From NCBI RefSeq assembly GCF_954871325.1, contig NC_088777.1:4714509-4778508 (forward strand): a DNA stretch of 64,000 nt, in the 5' to 3' direction. Shown here in pieces: positions 12,056-25,209 of this stretch. The DNA is from Gordionus sp. m RMFG-2023 (Eukaryota > Nematomorpha > Gordioida > Chordodea > Parachordodidae). Within the stretch, counting starts at the first letter, position 1, and every line of letters begins with the position of its first letter. A model generated the notes under the pieces. It searched no databases, was not told the origin of the DNA, and saw only the letters and a program-made list of their open reading frames with translations. The translations under genes were made by a program, and so were the position numbers.

Positions 12056-15000
12056 ACAATATAACTTTTAAAGTTTAAAAAAATGGTCTATCTCTTTTAT
12101 TTACTAATAAATATATGGTGGCTAGATGTCAGAGTTGTTTTTAAAAAAAAATACTTTTCAAGTGTATCTTGCTACATTACCTGAAATGTAATATATATAC
12201 ATATACATGGTATAAAAATTAATTGTCAAATTATCATAAAATTGCATTGTTAGCCTTAAAACATTAGTTCTTCCGTTTAAGCAAATTTTTGACCATATAC
12301 TAAAAAAAAAAAATTTCAAACCTAGTGCGCTGGAAGGTAGGGATTGTATTCTACTTTATAAATAACAGCTTGATGTTGCAAAAGATCTATTAAAATCACC
12401 ACACTCATTTTTTAAACTAATCCGTCTAAGTTTGACGAGTGTCAATATTCGCATCCTTGAATCTAAATCCTATTTGGGTGTCAGAAGCATCACCAAGTGT
12501 GGAGATCGGAAATTCTCCCCATCCACCTGCGTGAATTCGCGTTTCTCGTAAATATCATTTTGAAGCTATTAAAAATTTTCCTCACCCCCACCTATATTCC
12601 CACCTTCATCCCCTCCCCAGGCCTCTCCCACCCACAAAAAAACCCCTTAATTATTTTTATAAAAATCTAATATGGCCAAAGGCCTATAATAAATGAGCCT
12701 AATTATCTTCGATAAAATTTATGGGAAAAAAAAATCCAACTGACAGTGACCTCCCTTCCTTCCACTCCCTAGCAAAATCCCTAGAATATGCCTATGCTGG
12801 GTCTTGAAAATATATATGATATTAAATCTTACAATCTTTTTTTTCCCCTTGCTATTAGGTATAGTATTATATGGAAAATGATAAAGTTTATTGATTCTTC
12901 TCTTAAATTTTCTGGCCCTTTAAATGCCAGTCTAATCCAGTTGGAAAAATATTCTGATGCTTGTATTGATTGTTTTTCTTCATCATCAGTATATCATTAA
13001 TATCATCTAAAAAAATTTATAATATTTAATATTTATAACATATTTTTGTCATTTATTTTTGCAAAATAAAATTTGTATATTTGTAATTGGGAAAAAAAAT
13101 ATAAAATTAGGCCATTTAGGATTAAATTTAAAAAAAAAATCAAATAAAATATTTTTTAAAAAAAGCGTTAAATAAAATTAAAATGTGTCTATAGATAAAG
13201 ACACAACTAAAAATGGATCTAGCAGATATCGATACTTTTATAATATCTATATAAAATAGGGCATTTTTTGAATAACTTGTGCTAATGGGGCTAAAGAGAT
13301 CGGGGTACTCTGAACCACAACAAATATTGACTTGTATTTTATTTTTGGTTATTTTAACGGATAACTTTATAATATTATCCTAAATGTTTGTAAAATTATC
13401 GAAGATTTAAAATATACCAATAATAAACAGAAATAACGATTAACTCTTTTGTTCATTATATAAGGCAGGAAATCAAATAAAACTGGGAAGCCCCAGAATG
13501 GTTTGTATGACTAACCCTACAGTTGGGGCTTATTGGAAAGTATAAGCGCCTTTATTGATATAATATAATATATATATAACTCTCACGACATAAAAAGGTA
13601 CGGAAGTTATTGACGATTTTTTTTAAGGCTGTTTTCTTAGCAAGTGTCTCATTTTAAGGCAATAATTTTTCCTATAAAAATAAAGAATAACGTTAAATTT
13701 TCTCTCTGTTTCTATTGGAGCCCTTGATTCCTGATATGGATCAATCTGGTTACGATAAACCTGAGTCTAATCTAAAATAGTTGGGAAGTGAGAACAAATC
13801 AAACCGCGTATAAGTATAAAAATTTGAAATTATTTATAGGGTTTTGATTAAACCTCAGGATAGCACACGCGAAAAATATAATGTATCAGCCTTATTTATA
13901 TCACTATTCTTATTTTCTTCTGGCTAGAGAGATTTGTAAATCGAATTTAAGGTCAATCTATGGATAATATTCTGCACCATTATAGTATTTATGATGTGCC
14001 TAAAACATATAATCTTTCTATGATCATATATTCATAAAATTTATCTTTTCCTACGAATTTTTGAAGATATTTTGAATAAATCTTTTATATTATTTAGATA
14101 TTATTCATACAAAAAAAAAGGGGGGAATATAGGAATTTATTTTTCGTTAGCGGATGAAATAAAATATTATTTCAACATTTATTCGCTTTTTTCAGAAGAA
14201 TTTGTATGTATAATTTGACCTACGCGCCTACAAAACTAATGGCGGCCGATGGCGGCTGCTTTCTAGCTGCCGTTAACACAGTGGGTGGCGTGGCGTAAAT
14301 CGGCGTACACGAAGATATTTCTAATTTAGCATTTCTTAAAAAAATTACAAAAAATAATAAAAATTATACAATTATAATTTTTTTTTAGTTCTTTAAATGC
14401 AAAGACATAAATAATCATAAATTCTAACTCATGTGTAAAAATGATTCTAAATTTGGCAGAAGAATGATCCATTTTCCAATTTTAATAGGTATACTAGTTT
14501 CTAGAACACAGAATTTTTGTTACAGGGTGGAAAAATTCGGAATTTCTACCCTCTTTTCTCTCCAATTAGGGCATTCTTATCATAATGTATGGTCTTTTCG
14601 AGAAGAATATGGCACAATCTTGTTCAAAGTCATTTTAAAGTGGAATCAAAATTTGTGCTTGTTGTAAGATGTTTATTTGTTAACCTTGTCATAATATGTA
14701 ATTGTTATTTCCCTTTGGTTTTTATGGTCTTAAAATATGCGGTCCGGCTCGCGTATTTTTTTTATAAATATTTTTAGGCCCGACCGGGGTATAAAAACTA
14801 AATAGGGTCTTGCCGGTGTACTCGGGCCGGGGCCTGTTGGTCTCTGATATTTACTAATCTAATATTATTAAATTTTATAAGTTTAAGATGTTTGATGATA
14901 AATTCCGACGATATCCAATTTTCCTCTATTCGATATTTTGGTCTCGATTTTAAAAAATTTTTAAACTTTAGGTCAGGTCTAGGAGAGAAGCCAACACCTA

Positions 15001-16283
15001 GATAATTTTTGAAAATAAAAAGATACTGTCTACTTGCTGATTGCAAACAGGAATTAGTAAGGCAAGTTGATTTAACATATTTTCCTTAAAATGAAATAAT
15101 TTTCGAGCTATAATTATCATTACCCTACCACTATTTAATGTGTTTCTATTTTACTTATGCAAAGTAATGCCGAGCTCAATGTAGGCCCGGTTTGTGAAGA
15201 TAAAAATTCAACTGTTTTTTTTTTTAAATTTCGAAAGCAAAACTAATATTTCTTCTTCGATATCTAATTCATAGCTTAAAAATTTGAGATAAAGCTTTTA
15301 CAATTCTTTTCCAAAATATTATTAATTAGATTTTTATTAGCTCCAGATATGCTTTCGAGTATAATTTAGTATACTCCATCTAGTTGAAACATGAGTTGAC
15401 ATTATTGGTAATCACAAATGGAATCTCTAATTTGCGGATTGTCAGGGTATAGATCATTGCTATCAAGATCTACCATATCCGATGTCAGATCTATCGTATA
15501 TTTTATTTAGGTATTTAATTTGATGGCATTATACAATTGCCACGATATTGACCAGTCATTAGAATGAATGTTACCCAGTTAAGAAAACCAATGACGCGTA
15601 GGTGTAATTTTCTAAACGGTGGCGTTTTTTGGCAAGATCAAATATATTTACAACCGGCTGACCGGCTAGTGCACGGGTCTATATTATAACTGAGCCGCAA
15701 TTTGAAGAGTTTAAATTACAGGATGCCAGTGCTTGTTTTTGAGATGAGTATAAAGATTATATGACCCTCCCCTGCTCTCAATTTCACTCATCTGCATTTA
15801 TAAAATAATAATAAAGTAATAAATTTATTTTAAAGTCAAATTTTTTATTGTATATGTGTGTTTGCCTTACATTTATATATTATTTGTATATTCGAAATTC
15901 ATATTTATTTCATTTTTTTAAATAAAATTGACGTTTCATTAAAAATATTAAAAAAATGATTGACAAAAAAATAATGTAAAAAATTTATTAAAAACATATC
16001 TATATTTTATATATTTTTTTTAATTTAAAAAATAAAATAAAATAATGTATGAAAACAGAAAATTAAAATTATTTTGATATAAAAAGAAGAAATATACAAT
16101 ATATAAATAATTTATTATTCTATTCGGTTATTTAAAACCGATATTGAACTTGGATATTAGACACGGATAATCAAGATTCCTTTCTCTTCCATCGATATAA
16201 ACAAGGTAAAAATGAAGAATTGTTTAAAATTTTGTTAGAATTTTTAAATCTAAAAACTTTAAATGATAAATTATTTAAATATT
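12056..16283. other. AT-rich spacer with GC-rich element ends
   Basis: No gene recognised. A CGGCC/GGCGGC patch at 14220-14320 resembles the GC-rich ends of the hAT remnant at 7.6-9.5 kb, and a CCGGGGCC patch at 14735-14850 resembles a MITE arm. Short frames at 12788-13000 and 14431-14777 look like chance. Confidence 0.5.
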
Positions 16284-16284
16284 A

Positions 16285-16364
<80 letters not shown>

Positions 16365-16374
16365 TCTTCTCTCT

Positions 16375-16426
<52 letters not shown>

Positions 16427-16427
16427 T
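16284..16427. repeat. (TTTC)n microsatellite
   Basis: About 144 bp of pure TTTC repeats, broken once by a short TCTTC/TCTCT stretch around 16361-16378. Overlapping open frames of Phe-Leu-Ser repeats are artefacts. Confidence 0.98.
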
Positions 16428-16471
16428 GGAGATTCTAAACTCTATCATTAAACTAACGACGATTTACCCCT

Positions 16472-16817
16472 AGAGTTCTGCAATGGCGCGGGTTAAACTA
16501 TTTCGAACATTTGGCGGGTGGCGGGCTGATTAAATATAAATATTTTTAAAAACCGTACGCGGGCGACGGGCGGGTAAATTTTTAAATATATTTTTGGGCG
16601 CGAAATGAAAAACAAACTTTCAAAAAAAAAAAATCATTTATTTAATTTTCATATAATATTGCATATTTTATATGTTTACATTTAAAATACACATGAAAAT
16701 GAATATAAATAAAGAGTCAAGCTGCCAATAAAATAATTTTTAAATATTATGCGGGCGAGTTAAAAAATTTTTTTGAAAAACAACGAGCGACTTGTAGGCT
16801 AAAATCCGCATCTCTAA
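16472..16817. repeat. Probable MITE with GCGGG-rich ends
   Basis: Left end TAGAGTTCTGCAATGGCGCG and right end, inverted, TTAGAGATGCGGATTTTAGC, with GGGCGGGT-type motifs near both. It resembles the TAGAGATCTGC ends of the GGGCC-rich MITEs, but the flanking duplications are not clean. Confidence 0.5.
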
Positions 16818-18095
16818 CTTACTCCGCAACCCCTATAAAAATTATAAAAAAAATAAGGAAATTTGAATCAAAAAATAAGGTTAATTCGACACTTTTTAAT
16901 TTTATTGGAGGTCTTATAAGTCCATATATTGCAGCCCCTTAGCTTATGCTATTTAATTTGCTTTTTCACTTATTTTTTCTAAAAAAAAAATTTATTAACT
17001 TTTTATTTATCTTTCAAAATTATACTTTTATAAGTGATATAATTTGTATAAAATTTGTGGGAAGAGGAGATGGCGGTGTTAAGGAAATATTATTTTTTTT
17101 TAACGAGAAAATGTAAATTTTCCCAATAGGGATAATTTCTCCCTCTTCTTGGTTGCACCGATGAATTACCTTTGTTAGACTAAGGAATTGGAAGAAGGGA
17201 GGGGGGGGGGGTAGTGAATTTAGAATGTTTTCGGTTTAAATGGAGGGAGAGGACTATTTCGTGATTTTTCCTTACATTTTTCTGATATTAGACGGAGAAA
17301 ACAGTGATATCAATCAATATACCCTATTATAACCTCTCAATTTAATTTGACCATATCAGCACTTTATATCAAGTTATAAAAATTTGGCAAAGGCTACTAA
17401 GGGAATTAGAGGCGGTCAGCCCGACAAGTAGGGCTCCTCTTAGCCCCAAACGGAACCGATAAAATTTTTAAAATCAAAATTAACAGATTTGTAAAAAAAA
17501 AGGAGTAAATAAAAAAACAGGGGGGCAGTCCGACAAAGGAAAGTAGTTGGTTATAAGAAAAATGATATAATCATGCTACCCCGCCAAAGAAACTCAGGCC
17601 TGGCCAGGGTCTTTTAATGGAATGTGCAATAATCTACCCTCAACATAGAGTTTCATCTTGGTATTTATCTAAAGATAATGAAACACGATATTAAATTTTA
17701 ATTTCTACCTCTTGCCCAGGCTGAGAAATATTTGCAAATAAAACTGCAAGGCTGATGTGATGATTTTTATAAGCTAATAATTCAGTTTTACCGTTATGGA
17801 ATTAGCTATAAAGAATTTGCCATCACCCAACCAGTGGTGCAACCAACATCTAATTCGAGGGCGAGTGGGGCATGAATTGAGTAAACTTGAAATTTCCCTC
17901 TTATGGAGTGGGCACACTCTGGCCTAGGGGTTACCAGTTCCTGTTTAGAGGGTAAGAGGACATTTTTTTAAATAAAAGCATTTGATTAATTATTAAAAAA
18001 TAGAACAAAATCAATGTAACTTTACAAATAGTGTTGTTAAACGGCCCGATTTGGGTAGATTATTAGATCAAAAATATTCAATGTAATGCCTATAT

Positions 18096-18368
18096 TAGAT
18101 CTGCAAAAGTAGGTCTGGCCCGTACCAAGCCCGAATGGGCTTCAAGTCGGGTGGGTCCTTAGAAATTTTTATAAAATATATCTAAATTTATCCATTTTAT
18201 GTTGAATTTTTTTATGTAAAATAAAAATATGTGATTTTATTTATAGAAGGTAGATGCCAAATAACATATATCGTTTATTTTGAGTATAATTTCAAAAATT
18301 AATTTTCTATATTTAAATAAATTCGGGCCGGGTCGGGCTTGAAAAATTAAGCCCGATGCAGATCACTA
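18096..18368. mobile_element. GGGCC-rich MITE, complete, shorter copy
   Basis: Starts TAGATCTGCAAAAGTAGG and ends GGGCTTGAAAAATTAAGCCC followed by GATGCAGATCACTA. Perfect 8-bp duplications GCCTATAT lie at 18088-18095 and 18369-18376. It lies just right of a foldback start (TAGTGTTGTTAAACGGCCC at about 18032). Only one GGGCC block remains in its right arm. Confidence 0.92.
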
Positions 18369-19310
18369 GCCTATATACATTTAATAAATTATTTTTCATT
18401 TAGTACCCTAAGGATTATTTAATTCTTTAACATTTGTTTTAAATTATCGCTTTTACTTATGGAAGAAGAGAAAAAGTTTACCTTTTTTGATGACATCTCA
18501 TCTCAGAGGAGGATCCCCTTCCTAATCTGGCTAAAATTTTAAGTACACAAGCCGTTTATCAACACCATTTCGTTGTAACGTTAATTGATTTCGAAAAATT
18601 CATAATAATATATATACTTCAATAACAATAATAATATAGCCTTTCGAAATTTTTTATTGAAATTTTTTTTTTTCAAATTTTTTTTTTTTATTATTTCAAA
18701 TGTTTAAAGTCCAATTAAGGATTTTTTTTTGATTTATTTATTTATTTATTTTATTATAAAAATTTAAATATAATATACATTTATAAAATGGAAGTAAAAG
18801 TCCAAAAAAAAATGTAACAAAACTTGTCTAATCTGAGGCTTCGATTAAAAAAAAATTTATTAACCGATATGTATTTTGTTCTAAAACAGTTATTTATGAC
18901 AATTGGCCATTTAGTTAATTTTAATACAATTATTCTATACTTTTCTTTTATTTAATAATTATCAATGAGAAATTTTCTACCGGTAATAGGTTAGTAAAAA
19001 TCCTCAAATAATGATTTATTTTTTAAAATATATAAGTATAGCAAAACTAACCTATATTAATAATGTGTTTTTTTTGTCTGTTTGCTGCCGCCTTGAAGAT
19101 TCATTTTTCTTTAAAAAAAATTATTTTAAAAAAAAATATCATGTAATTTAGGCCTTTTTCTTCACACATACTATATACTTTTTGAAGCAAAAAAAAAACC
19201 TTAGAACTTTCTCTCAGGTCTTCCTCCCCTTATCTAGTATATATATATATACACTCCCCTAACCCCATGGCCCAAATATGAATTATTTAAAGGAAAACAT
19301 AAATAATTTT

Positions 19311-19454
19311 TCTTCTCTTCACTTCACTTCTCTTCTCTTCTCTTCTCTTCTCTTCTCTTCTCTTCTCTTCTCTTCTCTTCTCTTCTCTTCTCTTCTCTTC
19401 TCTTCTCTTCTCTTCTCTTCTCTTCTCTTCTCTTCTCTTCTCTACTCTTCTCTT
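19311..19454. repeat. (TCTTC)n microsatellite
   Basis: About 28 pentanucleotide units, nearly pure apart from a few A substitutions at both ends (ACTTCACTTC, CTACTC). Homopurine/homopyrimidine strands make it a candidate for triplex or other non-B structure. Open frames on both strands are artefacts. Confidence 0.98.
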
Positions 19455-20662
19455 GTAATTTATCCCGATACCGGAAGTTATGCAAATCACGACTAGATTT
19501 CAACCAATAAAAATCGAGAACAAAGAATCGAATTATAATAAACTTAAAATCTTAATCCTAGGGGCTATTCTCTTTGAGAAGAAAAAATAAAATAAAATTA
19601 ATTTGGTGAATTTTTCTTATTCAAATTTTATTTCTTAAGATTATTTTTTTTTTTTACATTTTTATAATATAAAATTTGTCTTTATTGTTTGTCATTGTCA
19701 ACCTTTTAAATTTAAATTTTTTTTTAGAAAGAAATAAAAAAAAATAATAATAAATTTATATAAAACTTAACCGAAATATATATTTATTTTATTTTATTTC
19801 TGACACAAAATTTAAATGTTTAAAAATAAAAAAAAAATATCAATTAGTTTTTCAATTCAAAATAGGAGGAAAAAAACATTTTAGCAAAAATAATTTTAAA
19901 ATTTTTATTATTTTAAATAATTACAAAATATATTTAAAATTATATATAAAAATAAAAAGCAAGAATTAAATTAATAAAAAAAAAAAAGTACCCCAATTCG
20001 ATATTTTCTGAACACCGAATTCAGATATTGTCTCCTTAGATGCGCGAAGATATTCCAAGCTGGCCCTAAAGAGAAAAAACGATTAGAATTCAACTGAACA
20101 AAAAAAAAGTTCCTTTTTATAATTTTTTTAAACCGTTTTTATACATCACACACATTCTCGATTTAAGGATCTTTCTTTAAACCCATTTTTTTTCTTATAA
20201 GATTTTAGGATTTCTAAGCTGCGTGCTTGAATATTTTATGAATTTTATTTATCAAATATATAATATATAAATACATAAAAAAAATTTCAAATTTGGCTGA
20301 ATATTATATTTAAAAAAAAACTTGATTAAAATATTTTTTTTGATTTATATATTTTATTGGATTTAAAGATTTGCTTTGGTTGATTAAGTTGTTAAATTTT
20401 GACCCATTTTTTTCAGCCGGCAGTCCCCGGACATTTTGACTCTCATCTCAATACTTAGTAGCGTCATTTTCCTTGCGCCTGGTGTGATAGAGTCGATTCT
20501 TAAGCCACCATTCCCGACTAATATAATAAGGTAAGATTATTCCTACTTTGAGAAAATGATTATAGCTTTACGGCATCCATCGTGGGAAATAATAAATCAA
20601 GGAAGAAAAAATCTTCGATCCCAAAAATAAAATTCCCTTTAAAGAAAAATATTATGTTTTAA

Positions 20663-20850
20663 TGAAGGACCCAAATTCGGGCTCAGGAATTTTAAACCTC
20701 TAGCGCAAATTTTGAATCATCTATAAAAAAAAGGCCGAACCCGCCCCTGGTCCATATTAACCCCGAGTCCGGTGGATTACCCTTAAATAGGTTCATGTTT
20801 ACCAAACAATTTTAAATTTCTGAACACGGCATCGAGTTCGCAACTTTTGA
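20663..20850. repeat. Dispersed repeat, copy 1
   Basis: Shares with 38700-38920 the ordered blocks TTCGGGCTCAGGAATTTTAA, CCCCTGGTC, GGTGGATTACCC and AACAATTTTAAATTTCTG. No termini could be defined, and no coding sequence was seen. Confidence 0.55.
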
Positions 20851-22744
20851 GGAATATATCTCCTACAAGAAGGAGAATGCCGAGTAGGCTCATATTCCTC
20901 CCCCCCCCTCACCCCACGACTTTATATTTTATTAACATATTTGTATAAGAGAATTTTTTTTTTAAAAAAAATTTCTAATTATAAATTTAAAATTTGATAA
21001 ATATTTGATGACTGGATCGTTTTTATACCTTAAAAATAATAGGTTTCCTAATTTGTAATGGAAGGGGTGTGTCCTATATATATTTTTTTTAAATTAATTT
21101 TAAAATTAAAATGGCATAGTAAAAATATTAGTTTACATTTGCTGTGTTAAATAGGGAAACGTTAGTTGGAACCCTGATAAAGAAAAATCTAAGTCAAGCC
21201 CGAGTCCAGCCCGATCTACTCCTAGAATAACCGTTCAGACCTGGTCTAGTTCTACTTTCGTCAGAACTAACTCTGCCAGGTTCCTGCAGCGGGGTCCATA
21301 TGTTTAAAAAAAACATGAAAATGAAAAAACCATGGGCTTGTCCCGCGAAATTTAGGCCCGGTTCATGGCCCTGGAAAAAAAACATGAATCTTAGAAAAAA
21401 ATTAGGATCCAGAATATAAATTATAGCGCCCTGGCGCCAAATGATTCGGGTGCATTTTAATTTGGGCGAGTTTTGGTTAGGTTCGGACTCTGACAGGCAT
21501 CACTGGCTCAGCTGAAGGGATTCTGAACCTTGATTTCAAAAAATTTTATATTTGGCAAAAATTATCCCCCCCCCCCCTTCCCCCTCATTTATAAATTATT
21601 ATCAGGAAATAAGCACAAAATTGTTTATTATTCTAAGCGCTTAAAAAACAAATATTCTTGAATCTGCTCCGTTAGACAATAATTTTTTTCCGGAACGAGT
21701 AGGGGACGGACAAAATAGGTCCGCGATACCAGGCGGAATCAATATAAGCGGAGCAAATAATAATATGGATAGTGTTGAGATATATTTTTATAAAAATATG
21801 CAAGACTCAGGGTCCGGTCTCTTAGGAGGGCCCATACCGAAAATAATTGATTCTGCGGCTTTTCTAGGAAAAAATAATATATATAAATGACAGACGACAC
21901 ATAGGCTAATAAAGAACACGCTTTTATATACAAAGATATAAAATATTTCTTATATATATATATAGATATATAAAAATTTAAAAATATCCATAAATTTGTT
22001 CATTAAATTAATTATTATATATAGTTGACGTTCTTAACGATGACATCTGTACATTTTACACATTAATATATGTAAGATAGTTAGATTTGATTTTAAAATT
22101 TCATAAAATATTCAAACTTTATAAATGTTAAAATAATCAAAATATTTCATAATTATTTTAAAATGTATTTTATTATATTATATTATGTCTACAGCATGAT
22201 TATCCCTGGTATAAAAGTGTGTCATTTTTAAAAGAAATTTGTGAATTTTCGATTAATTAACCCATCTTTATTATATTTTAAAAAAATTATTAAATATTAT
22301 TTATTATATATGTATACATATATATATATTATATTTATTAATATAAAAAAAAAGTAACTATTATTTATATTATATAATACATAAAAGCCATGTGTATAAT
22401 AAAAGATGACAAAAGGTTAATTATAACTTCTTTTTTTAACCCTTTATATACACACCTTCTCATGAAAAATTAATTTATATATATTTAAAAATCAAAATTA
22501 TTATATAATTTATGTCTTTTTAAACTCGAGATATAAATTAATTAATTACTACTATTACTAGACACTTTTTTTATACTAATACATGTTCATATTAGACATA
22601 TCTCCATTATTTTAAAATTTCCTTAAAAATGCTAATAAGGTAGATGTGTATTACCGTGTAATGTATATATATTTAACGGATATGATACTAAAATTTACAT
22701 GAAATGATATAGTTTTATATAGTAAAAAGTTCATATTTGTGATG

Positions 22745-22860
22745 CGGAATGGAATTCAGAACCCGTACCCGACCCGTTCGGGCTGAATCGGGCCTACTAT
22801 TTTTTAGAAAAATTCGGGCCGGGCCGGGTCGGGTCGGGCCTTGTAATTTTTTTTTTTAAA
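22745..22860. repeat. GGGCC-rich repeat fragment
   Basis: Contains ACCCGTACCCGACCCGTTCG and then GGGCCGGGCCGGGTCGGGTC, followed by AT-rich sequence. It resembles one arm of the GGGCC-rich MITEs but lacks a matching other end. Confidence 0.55.
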
Positions 22861-23093
22861 AATATAACTAAATTTTAAAACTAAACAATTTTCTATTCTA
22901 TAAATATGTAAATAAGAAAATACAATTATAATATAAAAAGTTGATATACTATGATTTAGATAAAAAAAAATTAATCATAATAACAAAAAAGACAATATTG
23001 ACCATAAATAATATAATAATGTAAATTACAAAAATAAATAAAAGCGAAACCAGCACAATTATTCAAAATCCTCTTCCTTTAATCATCGGGAGA

Positions 23094-24433
23094 CAGTGGC
23101 GTATCCAGAATTTTCTTATGGGGGGGGGGGGATTTTTGGGGGCTTCGCCCCCAAACCCGTTTTACCTGGCTATCGGCCAGCTTTTCCCCGGCCTTCGGCC
23201 GGAGTCTTATGTTTTAGCTATTCTATTAAATTATTCATAATTTAATAATAATCATATTTCTATTTTTAACTATTATTTACTAATTCGTACTTATGGATAT
23301 TATAAGCCTATTTTTTATTATTTCAAGTTAGGTATAATATATTTTATTATAAATGTAAAGTTGAAATAAAGTGTATTGTCATTTTTTTTTATAAAATTTG
23401 CTTTAAAAACTACCCTCAGCTTAAATTCTCATACAATATAAGTAAAATATAATTTTTTTATTGAAAATACTAATAGTAGTGTGTATAAAATATTGACTAG
23501 AAAATAATTAAATTAACAAGTATTTTTTAACTTCTTATCAAATACAATATTATACAAAATATTTTCTATAATTATAATGTGATTTTTAATTTTCGTGTGA
23601 ATGTTGCATATTCATAAGAATTTCGTTTGTTGTTGGAACAAAATCTCTGTGGATATTTAACAGAGCTAACCCATTTAGCCGAGATTCAGTACTTAGTAAA
23701 TATGTTTTCAACCTTCTCAAGTTGGAAAAAGTCCTTTCATTCGTATATGTTGTAATAGGCAAACATGCAAGAATATAAAACAACTTCAAAATATTAGGAA
23801 ATTGAGCCAAGGTTTCTTTACACCGACTGAGCGCATCAATAGCATGCTCAGGTAAAACAGCTAAACGTAGTAAATATCTATACCACAATTCGAATTCACT
23901 GATTAAATTTATTTCAGTATCAATCTCATAGAAATAAAATTTTGCTAAATATTTAATTTTACCAATAGTGGCATTAGAAAACGAAGAAGGATCTTTGGGT
24001 AATAAAACTTCAAGATTGCTAAAGACTTGTTTTTTATCTAAAAACCGTACTTTTATTTGCAATAAAAAAGTATCTAAGAATGGGATTTTTATAATATTCT
24101 TCAGTTGAGCCAATATTTATTTTACATCTCAATAATGGCCTAGGCTAGACGAGGTTTAAATAGTGTTATATCATAAAATTTAGCCTTCGATTCAACGTCT
24201 AGATAAATATTATGAAAATATATATCTACATTCATTCTTATTGTATCTACCTGTTCATATATATTTTCCGCCAAATCAATAACCTGAACCAAATCTAAAT
24301 TTGGTTTTTGTAAATTTCTACAAAGTTGAGCTAAAAATAATTCATTGATGCATCTAGCAGCAATGATAAACTCTGATTGATCAATTGAATTCAATAATGA
24401 TATCGCTTCTGACGACACATTACTTTTTTTCAT
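23094..24433 (-). pseudogene. Decayed hAT transposase (ZMYM1-like group), C-terminal half with 3' terminal repeat
   Basis: A DNA transposon remnant. The segment 24140-24433 encodes SNVSSEAISLLNSIDQSEFI and LDLVQVIDLAENIYEQVD, matching the middle of ZMYM1/TTF-type hAT transposases. The segment 23586-24113 continues with IPFLDTFLLQIKVRF and the dimerisation motif ACLPITTYTNERTFSNLRRL, followed by STESRLNGLALLNIHRD. Between them are a stop, a short deletion and one frameshift (an STEEYYK motif is in the neighbouring frame). The N-terminal TTF finger and catalytic N-half are missing. The 3' end of the element is at 23094 (CAGTGGCGTATCCAG), preceded by a G run and three GC-rich hairpins. No matching 5' inverted repeat was found near 24.5-24.9 kb, so the element is 5'-truncated. 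Confidence 0.88.
23138..23202. other. Three consecutive GC-rich hairpins at the hAT 3' end
   Basis: GGGGGCTTCGCCCCC (23138-23152), CTGGCTATCGGCCAG (23166-23180) and CCGGCCTTCGGCCGG (23188-23202) are three adjacent perfect or near-perfect 15-nt stem-loops just inside the terminal repeat. The MITE at 54401 has the same three-hairpin arrangement. Such subterminal structure is likely a transposase-recognition or end-protection feature; that is inference. Confidence 0.8.
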
Positions 24434-24727
24434 GCTCAGCCTTATTTAACTTTTGTATGTCTATTTATTCTGTTCTACAAAATGGAAGTAAAAAATGAAA
24501 AATATATAAAAAAATTATAGATATATATTAATAATTAAAATATTATTAAAAATACTTATTAATTCTAACTCACTAGTAATTTTGAATTTAATAAAATAAA
24601 TATATATAATAATAAAATAAATTATCGTTTGATTTCAATCTCTTTAACTAAATATATTTTTCTATTTTATTAATATTTTTGAATAATATGTTGGATAATT
24701 GATATTCAAATATTTGTAAAATTTTGA

Positions 24728-24848
24728 TTGGGGGGGGGGGGGGGGGGGTTAAAATTTTTATTAGCTTAAAATGATATTCATAAAAACAGTCAAATTTGCG
24801 ATGGGGGGAGGATTTCCCCCTTTCCTCCCCATTGGTTACGCGCATGTC
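24728..24848. repeat. Poly-G-ended repeat fragment
   Basis: A 19-base G run (24730-24748) is followed by TTATTAGCTTAAAATGATAT and CAATTTGCGATGGGG-like sequence. Similar blocks (TTAGCTTAAAATGATTTTTA) follow the G run at 10025-10110, and an inverted one is near 36430. This marks a dispersed family whose ends I cannot define. Confidence 0.5.
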
Positions 24849-24899
24849 GGGAGAGATCGAATTGATGAAACAAACATAATTATTCTTAAGAATAGATAT

Positions 24900-25209
24900 T
24901 GCGATCCTCTGCCTTAAGTAAAAGCCTTCCCGAGGTTTCCCAGAATTTTTCCTGATTAGGTGGCCAATGTCTTTAAAAAAACATTTTTTAGCTTTATAAA
25001 TTTTATATTTTGAATTTTTAATGTAAAATAAAAAATATTTGATTTTATTTATAGAAACTAGACGCCATATATCTTATATTTTGAGGAATTATAATAATCG
25101 ATTTCTATATTTAAGTAAATTCGAGTCGGGCCGGGTCGGCTAAACTCTTTAAAGAATATTTAGGGTTCTGTTCGGGCCGGGCTTGAAAAAGGCCCGATGC
25201 AGATCATTA
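24900..25209. mobile_element. GGGCC-rich MITE, diverged copy
   Basis: The right half (from about 24980) closely matches the family: TTTTTAATGTAAAATAAAAA, then TCGGGCCGGGTCGG and GGCCCGATGCAGATCATTA. The left GC-rich arm is eroded (near GCGATCCTCTGCC at 24900), so the left boundary is approximate and no target duplication is seen. Confidence 0.7.

Larger units (their letters stand above)
19455..23093. other. AT-rich spacer with repeat fragments
   Basis: No gene recognised. It contains C runs at 20900-20908 and 21566-21577, the dispersed repeat at 20663, GC-rich patches near 21190-21500, a TA-rich stretch around 21950-22400 and the GGGCC-rich fragment at 22745. Confidence 0.5.

Noticed and set aside
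16220-16451. Two overlapping 62-72 codon frames of Phe-Leu-Ser repeats
   Set aside because: They are translations of the TTTC microsatellite.
19278-19496. Open frames on both strands (Ser-Leu-Leu-Phe and Arg-Glu-Glu-Lys repeats)
   Set aside because: They are translations of the TCTTC microsatellite, which happens to lack stops.
21194-21385. 63-codon minus frame rich in Arg, Gly and Pro
   Set aside because: It derives from a GC-rich repeat patch and has no domain.
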